From Plecoglossus altivelis (lineage: Eukaryota > Chordata > Actinopteri > Osmeriformes > Plecoglossidae), in assembly GCA_036571765.1 (NCBI GenBank), contig BROE01000024.1, positions 9,902,426-9,966,425 on the forward strand: a DNA stretch of 64,000 nt, read 5' to 3'. This document shows, one piece after another, positions 34,234 to 46,654 of this stretch. Each line of letters opens with the position of its first letter. Within the stretch, counting starts at the first letter, position 1. The notes under the pieces are model-generated. The model did not search any database, was not told the origin of the DNA, and saw only the letters and a program-made list of their open reading frames with translations. Both the position numbers and the translations under genes were made by a program.

Positions 34234-35876
34234 GAGAGAGGGAGAGGGAGAGGGAGAGGGAGAGGGAGTCCAGTGTAGAATGCACTGAATATTTCCATGG
34301 CGACTAGATAGGAAACCCCCACATGCTAGGGGAAGACTCTCCTAACCTCTTCACCTCTTCCCCACTCTCCCTGCCCAACCTCCCTTAGGCTTGTTGTTTT
34401 GCTACATGTGGAGGGTGAGATAAACGCTTCTGTGTGCGGCTGTGTGTGTGTGTGTGTGTGTCTCTGTATGATCCAAAAGGCTGGTCATGAGGTCACTAAA
34501 GGTGTTGAGTCTTCTGACCAATTATGAATCAGCTCTTGGATCAAAGACGTGTGATGTCACCACAGGTCTGTGGCATTGCTACTTGCGACTCTGATAGAAG
34601 TTATGTGCGCACACACAGACACACACATACCCACACAGTCTGCCAGATAAATGCAGTGGACTGGAGATTATCGTGTGCTTGGTGAGTTGGTCAAGAGTTT
34701 AGCAGAGTAGAGAAATGTTCACCACCCCCCCTCTCTTCTCTTAACTCCAGAAAGGTGCGGTACCAGGGCCCAGGCAGGATGATGACGCCCAGGGGCTTGC
34801 TGCCCCCCCTTGCCCCCCCCCTGACAGCAGACCCCATGGAGGACTACTGGAGCGAGGTGAAGAGTATAGAGGAGGGGGAGGAGGCCTGTGCGGGGGACCA
34901 AGATCTGCTGGAGAGAGCCAGCATGGACGGTACACACACACTTATTCACTTGTGTACACACACACAAACACACACGCAAAGGACACGCACACAGAGGACA
35001 CAAGTCCCAGCTACTGACCCATGTTTTGTATTGATGACTGATGACTTCTTGGACGCTTCCTTCCTGTCTGTAGAGGCAGAGCTGGAGGAGGCGTGGCTTA
35101 CGGAGGCAGGGCTGGAGGTGCTGGTGTCCGGGGCGCAGGGGGAGGGGCCAGGGGTTCCGCCGGGGGAGGGGCCTGCGGAGGCGTTGCTGTCAACGCTGAC
35201 ACGCTCGCAGGCGGCCATGGTGAAGCGGCGTGTGGACAACTACACGCAGACCCTGAGGAAGAGAAACAGGCAGAACACCAGGCATGTGCGAGACGTGTTC
35301 TCTACACCTGACTCCCCGGTAAGACAGGCTGATCTCTGACCCTCAACCCTGACCTTTCATTCTTGTGGGAGGAGGGAAGGGGAATCCAGACAGTGTATTT
35401 CAGATCTGCCAGTTGGCCCAGTTGGCAGGACAGACTCCTCTGTCGTAGAAACATGACAAGCTGTTTCTCCTGCTTGCCCAGGCAACTGCACTTCCGCCTC
35501 CACAAATAGACCCGTCTTACTGAGTGAGACGGGCATGTGGGAGGGCCAACGAGAGGAGGGGAGCAGAGGAGATAGACACATGGTTGTGTGAGCCGTCTAA
35601 TGATGGGTGTTAGCCGTAATGACAAGAGCTGGATTGCAGGTTAGCTTACAGGATGTAATTGAGGTTTAGTTTGACGGACGGGCAAACAGACTGTCAGACA
35701 GGTGAATCAGAGTGTCAGAAAGTTAAGTGACACCTGCCTGTGTGTAGCAGGAACTTGTGAGGGACTGACGGGTGTTGCGGTTAATTCCATATCCCTCAGC
35801 ATCGAGGGTGACAGGAGGTTCCAGGGTGACTCACTGATCTGGCAGGAGGGCTGAGATATGAGTCACACTCAGCTGG

Positions 35877-35915
<39 letters not shown>

Positions 35916-36015
35916 TCAACTTATGGACACACAGAGCAGCCTCAGTGTTTATCTGATCCTGATGAATTTGTGCCTGTGTGAGCGTGTTCCAGCTGACTCA
36001 AACTGAATTTGGTTC

Positions 36016-36052
<37 letters not shown>

Positions 36053-38648
36053 CACCACCTGCTGAGCTCTCTGGTGTCCTCAACTGAGTTCCAGAATGTT
36101 CTATGTGTCTGAAACTGTCATCCAAACTGTTTCTTTGTGCTTCTAGTTGACACTGTATTGTACCTTACAAACACACTCTCTCAAACACACATTGTTACAC
36201 ACAGTCACATACACATTGACAACTGACACCCCATGACACATTAGTCTACTACCAAAAGAACCCGCACTTTTGTCCATTGTGGTTGTGCTTTATAATGATC
36301 ATGTATCTTTGCAGAAGTACAACATGTACTTCAAAATTATAATTGACTTCATGATGAAAATGTGTACATTGAGAATAATGTCATTTAGGGTGTTGGCAAT
36401 AGTTTTGCCATTTTATAGTGATCGTGTGTGCTATGGTGATTATTGCTGTAAGGTACCTGGAGCAAACAGTGGACATGTTTATGATGATAATGTATATATT
36501 CCTTTCAGCCTGTTGAACCACTTCCCCATGAGTCTCCTAATTCACCCAATGGCCACTCACCTTCCGACCAACACACCCCTTCCTTAAGACACACCCCTTC
36601 CAATGGACACACCCCTTTTCGCGGGCACACCCCTTCCAGTAAACACGCCCCTTCTAACGAACAAAGCACACCTCGTGGTCGCTCCCAAACCAAGACCATC
36701 CACAGAACCCCATCTAGAGGTGAGTTGAGTGTGTCTCACCGTGCGCTAGTGACCACGAATGTGTGTGTGTGATTATCATCAAGTGTGTGTGTGTGTGTCC
36801 AGCGCGTCCTGCCTGTCCCACCTTCGCCCCAGTGGAGGCTGTCTCAGAGCGCCCAGCCCCTCCAGACCAGCAAGGGGAGCTGCAGTGTGAGGTGCCCTAC
36901 TCTGAGGGCGTTCTTCCTCACCGCAGGGGAGGAGCATGCCACGACTGCCAACGCCTCCGAACAGATGACCCTAACCTGCAGGTGAGGCTGATCTCTGATT
37001 CAACTGGGCCTGATACTGTGTCTACCAGGGTCTGGGCTTGTCTAATGTGAGTATCCCAACATCGTTGTGTGTGTGCGTGTGCGTGTGTGTGCGTGTAGCC
37101 GTTCCAGCTGGCTAGGCCTCGGCTGGGTCTGACGCGCGTCCATGACTTGTCCTGTGAAGACATGAAGAAGGTGGGCTATATCGCCCTGATAGAGATAACA
37201 ACCTTCTACCACGCTCTGGGCATCCAGCTCAAACGTTACCGGGCTGCTCGCAGCAAGGCCAGAGGTGAACACTATTTCTGCCTCCCAAGTTTTTCATTTG
37301 TCTTTTTTTTTTGTATCAACCTTTTACTTTAGAAGGAACCAGTTTTGATATCATTAAATGCTAACAGAATTGAAATGTGGTGTTCTGTCTTATCGTTCTG
37401 TTCCTCGTCCAGAGAGTGGCATCTTTGGAGTTCCTCTGACCACGTTGCTGGAGAGCGACAGAAAGAAGGTTCCTGGTTTGAAGGTTCCACTCGTCTTCAG
37501 AAAGGTTTGCTTCTCCCCCGCCTCCCGCCAAACCCTCCTCTGCGGTATCCCAAATGGCTTCAGGGGTATTGGGTTCAGGAAATCCCTTTCTGCAACCTTT
37601 GAGATCCTGTAGCTTGTGTGAGCTATTTCAGCCTGAGGGCTGCTGTCGTGTCTACAGGGGTGTTGGGGTGGAGGCAGCAGCTGTCCTTCAGGAGCAGACA
37701 GGCTCACATCCAGCCCCTAACCTTGGGATCGTCTGGATGCCTGAGGCTTGGAGGAATAGCTGTGCCATCTGTTAGGGAGCTAGCTGTGGTATCAGGATGC
37801 TGTGGAGAAAGGGCTTAGGCTTAGCTTAACTACGGTTTAGCTCAGTTTACCAGAGTGTAATCGTCAAGCTGCAGTATAGTAGCCGACTGATTAAACAGGC
37901 ACAGATACAGTGAATATTGCACAGTTAGCACAACTTGCTTAGTAAGTGTAGTATTGAACGCATACCATGTTCAGCTAGCGTAGCTAGCAAGGGATCTGAT
38001 ATGTTGGCCCTGCATTGGAGGCTACTCTGGAGGGCTGCTGATAAGGTCTGATCCTGAATGGAAATGCTGACTGGCAGTTAGGAAACAGTGGTGGGAGGGG
38101 GGGATCATGTTGTTGAGAGAGAGAACGGGGGGTGGCTATAGCAGAGACTGGTTTGTTTAGCTGGTAGTAGAAGAGGCAAAACTGTCTTTGATGGAAAAGA
38201 TGTGTCTTTCTGTGGAGATAGAAGGAACTGGGAGGGTCCGCCAAGTGTGGTTCTGGACTGGGAGAGATAGCAACTGATAGTGTTTCACTGACTGTGGCAC
38301 AGATAGAGAAGGGAGGGAAGGAGAGGAGAGAAGGAGGGGGAGGAGAGGAGCAGCTAAGGTTATCAGGTTGCTGGCTCTGTCACATTTTTCCCTTCTGTGT
38401 AACATTCCCTCCAAGACTCGGTCCAAGACACTGCCCTCGGTCCAACTCTGCCAAACTGTGGTCAAGCTCTCAGGACCTGTCCTTCCTCTCAACGCATGAT
38501 TGCACTTTGATTGGCAGCTTAGAGATGGGGAGGCAGCGATAAGACTGGCTGATTTCCCTGTAGATCGTGCTTCAGATCTGTTACACAGAGGAGGAAGTGG
38601 AAAGGCAGGATCCGTGTTTTAAATGCACGTGTTGGCACACTTCTGACA

Positions 38649-38684
<36 letters not shown>

Positions 38685-39304
38685 CGCGCGCGTGTGTGTG
38701 TGTGTGTGTGCGTGTGCAGCTATTGTCCAAGCTAGAACAGACTGGTCTACAGACAGAAGGGATTCTCAGGGTACCAGGATCTGCTTCTAGAGTAAAGGTA
38801 AGACTCTCTCACACACACAGACACACACACACACACACACACAGTCCCCCTCACTGTCATAAGCACTCCCATTGTACGTGTCATGGACCCATGGTACAGA
38901 CTGAGCGAACGTCTCGTCATGCTGTGTTGGCAGTACCTTCGTCAGGAGCTGGAGACGAAGTTCTATGAGGACCGCTTTGACTGGGACCAGGTGAGACACA
39001 ACGATGCAGCTGGGCTACTGAAGATGTTCATCAGAGAACTGCCCTGCCCTCTCCTCACCCTGCAACACCTGCCTGCCTTCACCGCTGTGCAGGGTGAGTC
39101 TCACACACACACACACACGCACACACACACACATACACACACTCACACAACACAGAAATACACACGGACGCAGACACCGAAGCACTCAACACACTCGGAA
39201 AAGAACACTTGGAAGATTTGTCAACAGATGTAATGTGAAAACCTGAGTATGTGTTGTTAGTGAATACTGTGAGTGTGTCTTGAGGGTGAATACTGAGTGT
39301 GTGT

Positions 39305-39354
<50 letters not shown>

Positions 39355-40847
39355 AGATGTCTCTTCCCCCCTGCACCAGATCCAGGCTCTACACCTCCTC
39401 ACTATGCTGCTTCCTGAGGCCAACCGAGACACTCTGAAGGTAAAATAACACACTCACACACTCTCTCTCACACACACAGACACACACACACACAGACACC
39501 ATCAGTCCATGTGTCTTAGCGCCCCAGTAAGCGTGTGTGCGTGCGTGTGTGCGTGCGTGTGTGTCCCAGGCTTTACTGGAGTTCCTGAGGAAGGTGGTGG
39601 AGTGTGAGCAGCAGAACCGTATGAGTCTGTGGAACGTCTCCATGATCGTGGCCCCCAACCTGGTGACATGCAAGGGCCACAGCCCCCGCCCAGAGGACAT
39701 GGAGGGGGCAGCAGGGGCGGCGGCGCTGGTCAGACTGCTCATCACACACCAGGACCTGCTCTGGACCGTGAGTCCGAGACCCCCAGAGACAAGAGCAAGA
39801 GAGACACAGAAAGATCGCAACAATACAATAATACAACATGGCTTTGAGTTGTTGAACTCTTCTCTTCCTCATCCTCCTCCTCCTCCTCCTCCTCAGGTGC
39901 CCAGCTTCTTGCTGTCTCAGGTGAGGAAGATGAACGAAGCAACGGACAGGAGGAAGCACCCGGGATCAGAGAAGAGTAGGAGGAGGCTGCTGCCGCTGCG
40001 TAGGAGGACCACAGAGAGAGACAAGACACCACGGAGTGAGGTGAGGAGGGGAGAAGGAAAGGAGGACTGGGGGGGGGGAGAGAGAGAGGAGCGGGGGGAG
40101 TGGGAGGAGGTGTAATCTACATGGTAATATCAGACTTGGAAGACAGCGGGACATTTCTGCTGATGCTGTGTGTGTAACTGTCTCGGCGCCATTCCTCCGC
40201 AGGTGACCGACTTGCACGAAGGGGTCATCAGAGTTCACGCCCCACTGCACACTAAGGTCTCCATGGCGATACTCCTGGACAGTGAGACTAAGGCCAAAGA
40301 TGTGATGGCCCGCTTCGACTGTGAGAATGGGTCAGTGCTGAGCATCAACATGTCCAGGATTAACAGACACGTTATCCTATATTATTAGACTTATCAGAAC
40401 CAGTTCCAGACTTTAAAGTTTCCTTATAACAGCATTATCAACATTACCATCATCGATCATCATAGCTATCACTAACGTCCTCATCCTTGCCGTAATCGTC
40501 CGTCTTCTGTTCCCCTCAGCCATGGTTCCAGGAGGACCAGAGCCTGTCTGTTTGAGGTGGGAGGAAACATCGGTACGTATCGGTGTCATGTATATTATTA
40601 TTGATGTCATTATCATCTGTATATTTTTATCATGATCAAGCAATCATATTACCATTCCATTATTTGTCTTTGTATCCGAATGTTCTCGAGCATAATGTTC
40701 ATCCATGTGTCATTGGCCTGAGCTGCACTGACTAATGCTTCCTGCTTCCTGTCAGGTGAGCGATGTCTGGACCCGGAGACACACCTACAGGAGGTGTACC
40801 AGGTCAACCCCAACTGTGAGTGGGTGCTGAAGCCTCCGCACACCTGA
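29159..40847 (+). CDS. ARHGAP28: Rho GTPase-activating protein 28, 15 coding exons
   Basis: This cytosolic GAP is expected to switch off RhoA-type GTPases. Exons: 29159-29274, 34751-34929, 35074-35318, 36509-36719, 36803-36981, 37099-37264, 37413-37504, 38720-38797, 38934-39093, 39357-39439, 39570-39767, 39897-40040, 40203-40330, 40520-40572, 40756-40847. Phases agree and give 707 residues (human about 729). The start MELADSSGVTLTGYHSY fits the ARHGAP18/28 N-terminus; ATG 29135 is an in-frame alternative. The conserved MEDYWSEVKSIEE, ELEEAWLTEAGL and LSTLTRSQAAMVKRRV follow, then a variable Pro-rich part and RhoGAP at about residues 383-580. MSLWNVSMIVAPNLV, SQVRKMNEAT, GVIRVHAPLHTKVSMA and the end NPNCEWVLKP match ARHGAP28 better than ARHGAP18. 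Confidence 0.95.
33050..33237 (+). promoter_or_regulatory. ARHGAP28: Possible alternative noncoding first exon of ARHGAP28
   Basis: GC-rich, non-repetitive sequence after a pyrimidine tract ends at a plausible donor, GACAG|GTACGG (33237/33238). It sits about 1.5 kb before coding exon 2, where MMTPRGLL could serve as an internal start. Speculative. Confidence 0.22.
33560..33595. repeat. (GTCT)n tetranucleotide repeat
   Basis: About nine tandem gtct units inside ARHGAP28 intron 1. Confidence 0.95.
36572..36661 (+). repeat. ARHGAP28: 18-bp coding repeat in ARHGAP28 exon 4 (five copies)
   Basis: Units cacaccccttccnnnnnn start at 36572, 36590, 36608, 36626 and 36644, in frame. They encode HTPSLR, HTPSNG, HTPFRG, HTPSSK and HAPSNE. 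The array lies in the disordered region before the RhoGAP domain; its copy number could vary without shifting the frame. Confidence 0.95.
37413..39767 (+). other. ARHGAP28: RhoGAP catalytic domain of ARHGAP28 (exons 7-11)
   Basis: Starts with SGIFGVPLTTLLESDRKKVP. The arginine finger is the R of EGILRVPGS (about residue 413, exon 8). HNDAAGLLKMFIRELPCPLL is the conserved helix, ALHLLTMLLPEANRDTL follows, and MSLWNVSMIVAPNL carries the Asn of the catalytic site. All key residues are present, so the enzyme should be active. Confidence 0.94.
39305..39356 (+). repeat. ARHGAP28: (TCTG)n running into the exon 10 acceptor of ARHGAP28
   Basis: About 12 TCTG units end directly in TCTGTCAG|ATGTC. The tetranucleotide occupies the place of the pyrimidine tract. 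Confidence 0.95.
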
Positions 40848-42038
40848 AGGTGTCCGATCCTCCCAGCCACCAGCCCACCTGACCTCCACAGGTCTTCAAC
40901 TGACATCACATCCTGCCACACCCTGTCACCAGACAAACAGACTTCCTATACAAACTCAACTGTCACTCTGACAGACCAAGCCATCCGCCCAGACGAACCC
41001 TAACCATGACCCAGAGATCCTGCAACTCTGCTGGCTTCAGCCCAGACAGCTCTCCACTGCCCCCTGGTGGAAAAAACCTCTCCGATGTTACGTGACTAGC
41101 GACCAAGAGTGCTGGTCATCACGGTCGTCTTGCACCAACCTCTGTGATGTCATACTTACCACCATCAGGGGTCAAGGGTCATGATTGGCTGGACAGTCTA
41201 TACCGGGAGGACGACTAAGTCACGTCTGGACCTGCCACAGTATCTCTATAACCACTAACATATCTTATCTGCCTTTGTATTATTGATATCTTAATCATCA
41301 TTATTATGCTCAGCTATTGGGATGTTTATCTGTGTGGTAGCAGCATGCTGAGGCCTTGTGGGGTGAAGGAGGATTTGAGCCTCTGGTGTCCCTGGCTGGT
41401 ACTCCACTACTGAGGAGGACTAAACCGTAGCACTTCACCTCCTCCACCACGGCGCTCCTCCCCTTCCTCCTCCCCCTCCTCCTCCTCCTGCTCCCCCTCC
41501 TCGTTTGCCAAGCTCTCAGGAGGATGAACCAGCCCACTGCTGCAGTATGCTCTCACTTCACACAGCAGGCTGGACAGAGAGAAGAGAACTACAGGAAGTT
41601 GGGGACAAAAACTACAGGAAGTAAGGGATGGTACTACAGGAATTTGAGAGCAGAACTACAGAGGACAGGAGGTGGTTGTGGACTATGGAGTTGCCATATT
41701 AGTGTTTTGACAAGTGTTTGAACTCTGACTTTACTGAACCATGTTTACCTGCTGTGCGTATGCACATGTGCGTGTGTGCGTGCGCGTGTGTGTGCGTGTG
41801 TGAGAGAGGAAGTGTCATGTTAACCCCAGTTTTCCAGTGCCATAGTAATCTACACTCTAACCCCAACATTGTGTACTTGGCCCCAACAACAGTATTGTGA
41901 GCTCAGTTTGAACCCGGTGTGTGGTGTGTGTGTGTGTGTGTGTGTGTGTGAGAATGTGTATGTAACAAGGATGACGTGTTGCATGAACAAACTCTGAATT
42001 TGCTTCTGTACAAATTTTTCATTTTTTTATGGTTTAAG
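40848..42038 (+). other. ARHGAP28: 3' UTR of ARHGAP28 and gap to LAMA1
   Basis: No AATAAA on the plus strand was found before the LAMA1 3' end, so the ARHGAP28 poly(A) site is not placed. It may use a variant signal or run into LAMA1's tail. A CTCCTCC-rich patch is at 41446-41505 and (GT)n at 41925-41950. Confidence 0.4.
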
Positions 42039-42604
42039 TTTATTATTTTTATTCTTATTATTCCTATCATGACTATGCCCTGCCTGCTGCCGGCCAGAGG
42101 CCATGTTGTTTGGCCTCAAGGCTTCCTGTATCCATGGTAACAGAATAGAACCAACTGAACCCAAACTGAATCCTTGTCTCATCTTTCTTAACACAAAGTC
42201 CCCAGCAGACACCAGCTCAAGGAAGGCAAGGCTGACAACGTTTACCTTGTGTATTTAATTAGCAAATAACATTTCTCTGTGACATCATATGCAAACATTA
42301 CATTTAGCTGGTGTCAGATGAAATTACAAAAATACAGGATCGCTTTCTTAATCACTTTTTTTTTTAAATGACTTGATTTTCCCAAACTAAAACATACATG
42401 GTAGTTAAAACAACATTGTTTCACATTTCATTTTGTAGGTCAAATATCTGATGTTGAGATTCAAGTCCTGTGATTCTGAGGTATTGTGAAAACCACCGGA
42501 GTTCATGTTTACTTATGTGTACAGTAACTGGGTGACTTTGCAGCAAGGTTGCTATGATAACAGTGCTTGTATTGTGATGTCATGTTGATATTATGGTCTG
42601 GTCG
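42039..42604 (-). promoter_or_regulatory. LAMA1: 3' UTR of LAMA1 with two AATAAA signals
   Basis: Minus-strand AATAAA hexamers lie at 42048-42053 and 42039-42044, some 550-565 nt past the stop. The sequence between is unique and AT-rich, typical of a 3' UTR. Confidence 0.6.
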
Positions 42605-43940
42605 TTAGGCAGCGCTAGCAGGACAGGAGTGCGGGGTGACCCCCATCAGAGAGAAGGCATTGCTGAGGTCCAGCTGGTCGGTCACATGACCCTTGATGAG
42701 ATGAATGTTCCGCATGCATCCTCGGAATGAACGCCTGGTGGTCAGACAGTTCTGCTTGACGCCAACTGGGGGGGAAGACAGAGAGGAGAATGAACGTGAG
42801 TGGGATGAATTGCTGAATACATGTAAAACGTGTGTGTGCGTGCCAGCGTGTGTGTGTGTGTGTGTGTGGGGGGGGGGCGTACCAGGGAATCCCCCCACGT
42901 AGACGGGGTCGTTGGTCTCGGCCGAGGTGGATTGAGGGTGGGGGTTCTGGGTCAGGGTGGTGACCCCATCCAGGGTCAGGCTCAGGCTGTTCTTGGTCTT
43001 CCTGGCCAGCAGGGTGTGCCAGAGGCCATCGCAGAGCCAGGAGCCGCGCCCCGACACCACCGACACACGACCTGCTCCGTTGTTGACGTGGAACACCACC
43101 TGAGGGGGGAGGAGGGAGGAAGAGAAGGGAGGGAAGACGTAAACAAAAGAGTAAGCCACTGTTATTACAACATCGTGTCTGTTAAGACACCGTTCACAGA
43201 GCGACCGTGAGAGATCCCCCCCCCGTCTCCGTCTCCACACAGACGGCGCCGCCTCACCTGTCCGTTGATGATCTCCAAGCCGATGGCGTCCACCTTGGCG
43301 CTGCTCACGCCCAGCAGCACGCCCTCTGGTGCAAAGGTACGGAACTGCAGCGACACCGACACGTCTGAGCCTACCTTGTAACCATCACGCACTGCAGACG
43401 GAGGACATTCGGTTAGACACACACACACACGCGCTGCTCACCTTCCTGAGTGTATCTGAAGTAGAGGAGGACACAAGAGGAACTGGAAGGAGTATGAGAA
43501 TGGACTCACTGAGGGTGGCGTGGCCTGACCCGTTGAAGAAGGAGCCCATCTGGGCGTGTGTGAAGCAGGGGGCGGAGCCATCGTGGGCCAGAGGATTCTG
43601 GGTATTGAGCTTCACGCTGTTCAACATCACTGACTGAATACACCCAGCCAGACTGTGGGTCACCTGGGAACATAGAGAACAGCACATCTATAAGCATCAG
43701 CTGTGTCAAACTGTGTGTGCGGATGTGAGTGTTTGAGTGTGTGCAGCTGCAGGTATGAGTGTGCTTCAGGTGTGTGGGACCCACGTTTCCTATCTTCTTG
43801 GCGGTGTAGGTGTGTGGGAGCCCTCCCAGATACAGCTGGCTCTCTACATCCAGAGTGTTCCCTCGGATCTGGACCGGTGCTGAAGACTGGCCGTCCACAC
43901 TCAGCACCGCCGTCTTTTTGTTAAAGTCCGTCTTCACCTA

Positions 43941-43976
<36 letters not shown>

Positions 43977-44591
43977 CAGGTTAACCATCGTTCTCTTTAT
44001 AGACGAGGAGCTGCGTCCACCCGCAACCATCCCAGCATGCCTTGGGCTACCCACCGTGTGCCAGCGTCCGTCGTTGACGCGCAGCGGGAGGGAGGCGGAG
44101 GCAGGGCCCTTGCCCAGGTCGCAGGTGAACACAAGGTGCCCCCCCTGCAGCTGCAGAGTGGCGTAGTCCATCTGGTTGGCATGAGCCATGTAGTAGAGCA
44201 GACCACTCTGGGCAGAGGTACGTACCGAGAGCTTCAGAGAGAAACTAGAAGAGAGAGGAGTAGAGGTCATTTGGCCAGGCTTTGCCAAACATACTGTGGA
44301 GTTATCGTGTGTTTGTGACTGGCTGTGTGTGTATGTGTGTGTAACATGACCTCTGGTGAATCTTAGAAGTGCATGACCTTGTAATGAATAATAGATTCAT
44401 AAAGTTAGGAAGCACTTTGGTCTATACAGGAAATATACAACCCCATGGGATAAGCTGTCAGTACTGAATGTTCGCCATGGTTACCTCTTCCTGACATGGT
44501 TGGGATGGATGCTCACAACCATGTGACTGTGTCTGGAGACACCAAAGTGGTGGGCGTCGGCCATCACGCCAGGCTCCTCCTCCAACGCGCA
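42605..44591 (-). other. LAMA1: LG4-LG5 domains of LAMA1 (exons 54-60)
   Basis: Exons: 44485-44591, 44055-44244, 43785-43937, 43510-43663, 43258-43391, 42883-43099, 42605-42765. LG4 includes FSLKLSVRTSAQSGLLYYMA and LG5 SAKVDAIGLEIINGQVVFHV. The end SFRGCMRN...LMGVTPHSCPASAA holds the closing disulphide. In known laminins LG4-5 binds alpha-dystroglycan and heparin and is separated from LG1-3 by a linker. Confidence 0.95.
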
Positions 44592-46619
44592 CTACAGTGA
44601 GAAGACAACCGATCACCAAACGGAGTGAGTATGCCAGCGTATACGTGAGTGTGTGGTCCACGTGAGAGTGGGTGAGAGTGCGTGAAAGCGTGAGTGCTAC
44701 CGTGAGGGGTCTGGATATGAGCGTGCTGAGCTGTGTGGGGGGCGGGGGCGGGGGTAGGGCGGGGGCAGGGGTGGGTTCTGGCTCTGGGTCGTCAGGTACG
44801 AGGGTCCTGCCAGGCCTCTCCTCCAGCAGGCAGCTGTCCAGGTCCACCCCCTGGTACCGGGTTGCCCTGGACAGATCCACTAGACTAACAGAGCATACTC
44901 AGTCACAACCTCACACCAATACACACATACATACACTGAAACACACCATTTGACCACACCGGACACTAGCAGACCAGTACGCTGGGAGACGGAGCTCCTT
45001 ACACTGAGTTGAGGGCCAGGTTCCTGAGGCAGCCGTGGAAGGAGGCGGTGGTTCTGAGGGCCACATCTCCCTCTGCTGGAGGGAGGCCTCCCAGGAACAC
45101 AGACGACAGAGACAAGACGGCACGCTCGGACGACAGCGACAGACGCATCGACTCCTGATGGTCCTCATCCACCCTCACTGTCAGAGTCCTGAAAGACACG
45201 CACACCACTCGAGATATGACAAGCCTGCCCGCCTGTCTGTCACTCTGACCCCCCGAGTCATGTCTCCCGAGATGAAGGTCTCCATGGCAACACTTACTTC
45301 CGGTTCCTGTGAAGGATGAGAGAGTGTTCTAGCCCGTCAGAGAACGTTCCGGTCCGAGGTTTGACCACTGTCTTGTGGACACTGCCCCCCTCCACAATGC
45401 ACACCTGCACCTCCAACTTCCCCGACACCAGCTGCACTGCTAGGAAGGGCTAGAGCACACACACACACACACACACACATGCACACGCACACAAGGATCC
45501 ACGTCAAAGGTCAAAGCTATGCCTATCTAGTATCTCGTTGTCAGATCTAGGTGTGCATCTACCTGGCGTGTCTGTCTGCGCCGGCGTGTGGCCGCCCGAC
45601 TGAAGCCGGCCAGGAGAATGCCTGTGTCGTTCCTGGTGGAGAAGGACAGAAACAGCTCCCCCTGCTGGCCCAGGGAAACAGCTCCCAGCTCCACGAATCC
45701 CTCTCTCAGCACCGACACACTACGGATAGGCTGGAGCACACAAACACACACACACAAACATCTGAACTAAATGTTTATTCATATTTCTTTAGTTGGTTTT
45801 GTGCTTCCGGAAAAGAGCTTCATAAAGTGAGGTGTGTTAGTAGGTGACACCTAAACCAAATAAATGTGCATGTTTGGATGGAGAGAGATAGAAGATTGAT
45901 GGAAGGGGATGAAGGGATGGAGGTGGCTGGACAGAGAGGGTTTCAGCAGGGGCAGAGCAGGAGAAGGTGATCCAACATACCTCCAGCACACAGCCCTTCT
46001 TCACGCCGTATGAGTCTCGGAGCAGGTCGAAGTTGGAGCGGGCGATCTCCATGTTCTTAATACAGCCCACGTACGAGCGGGCCACCACCTGTCTCCTGGG
46101 GAAGGACGGAATCAGAGAAGGTTTCAAACACAATGTGAAGATAGCCTGGGTTGAGCCAATAGCATCTGTCGTCGCTGTTCTCTGCGTACCTGATTGGTCG
46201 AGACATGGGCAGGCCCCCGATGTAGATTGGGTCACGGTCAGAACGGTTGAGGTCGGAGGCGGAGCCTGGAGACTCACCCTCCAGGATCTCCTTCTCTGAC
46301 GAGTTGTCAGCAGCCATGACTGACAGGTAACCTAGGAGACGCGGAGGTAGAAGAGGGATTAATGTGACTTCACAAACAGGTAACCTAGGAGACACGACAA
46401 AGGATGGGGGTGTTGCTTCACCTTTACGCTTGTTCCTCTGCAGGGTGATCTTGTACCAGACTCCGGTGTTATAAACTCTTGTAGAAGTCAGAGGCAGAGG
46501 ACCTGACCCTAGTTCAAAGGTCAGACGTACCCTGCCCTCCACAAGCTCGATGGACAGGAAGTCCCTCTGGAACACAGGAACACGCACATCACTCACTGTG
46601 GATCACTGTGTATGTATGA

Positions 46620-46654
<35 letters not shown>

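Larger units (their letters stand above)
29275..34750 (+). other. ARHGAP28: Large first intron of ARHGAP28
   Basis: 5.5 kb holding (GA)n at 31938-31985 and 34192-34268, pyrimidine runs near 32270-32400, (GTCT)n at 33560-33595 and a possible alternative leader exon near 33050-33237. A 28-bp direct duplication (tggactctacttcagagaat type) lies at about 30759-30812. No coding exon was found. Confidence 0.6.
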
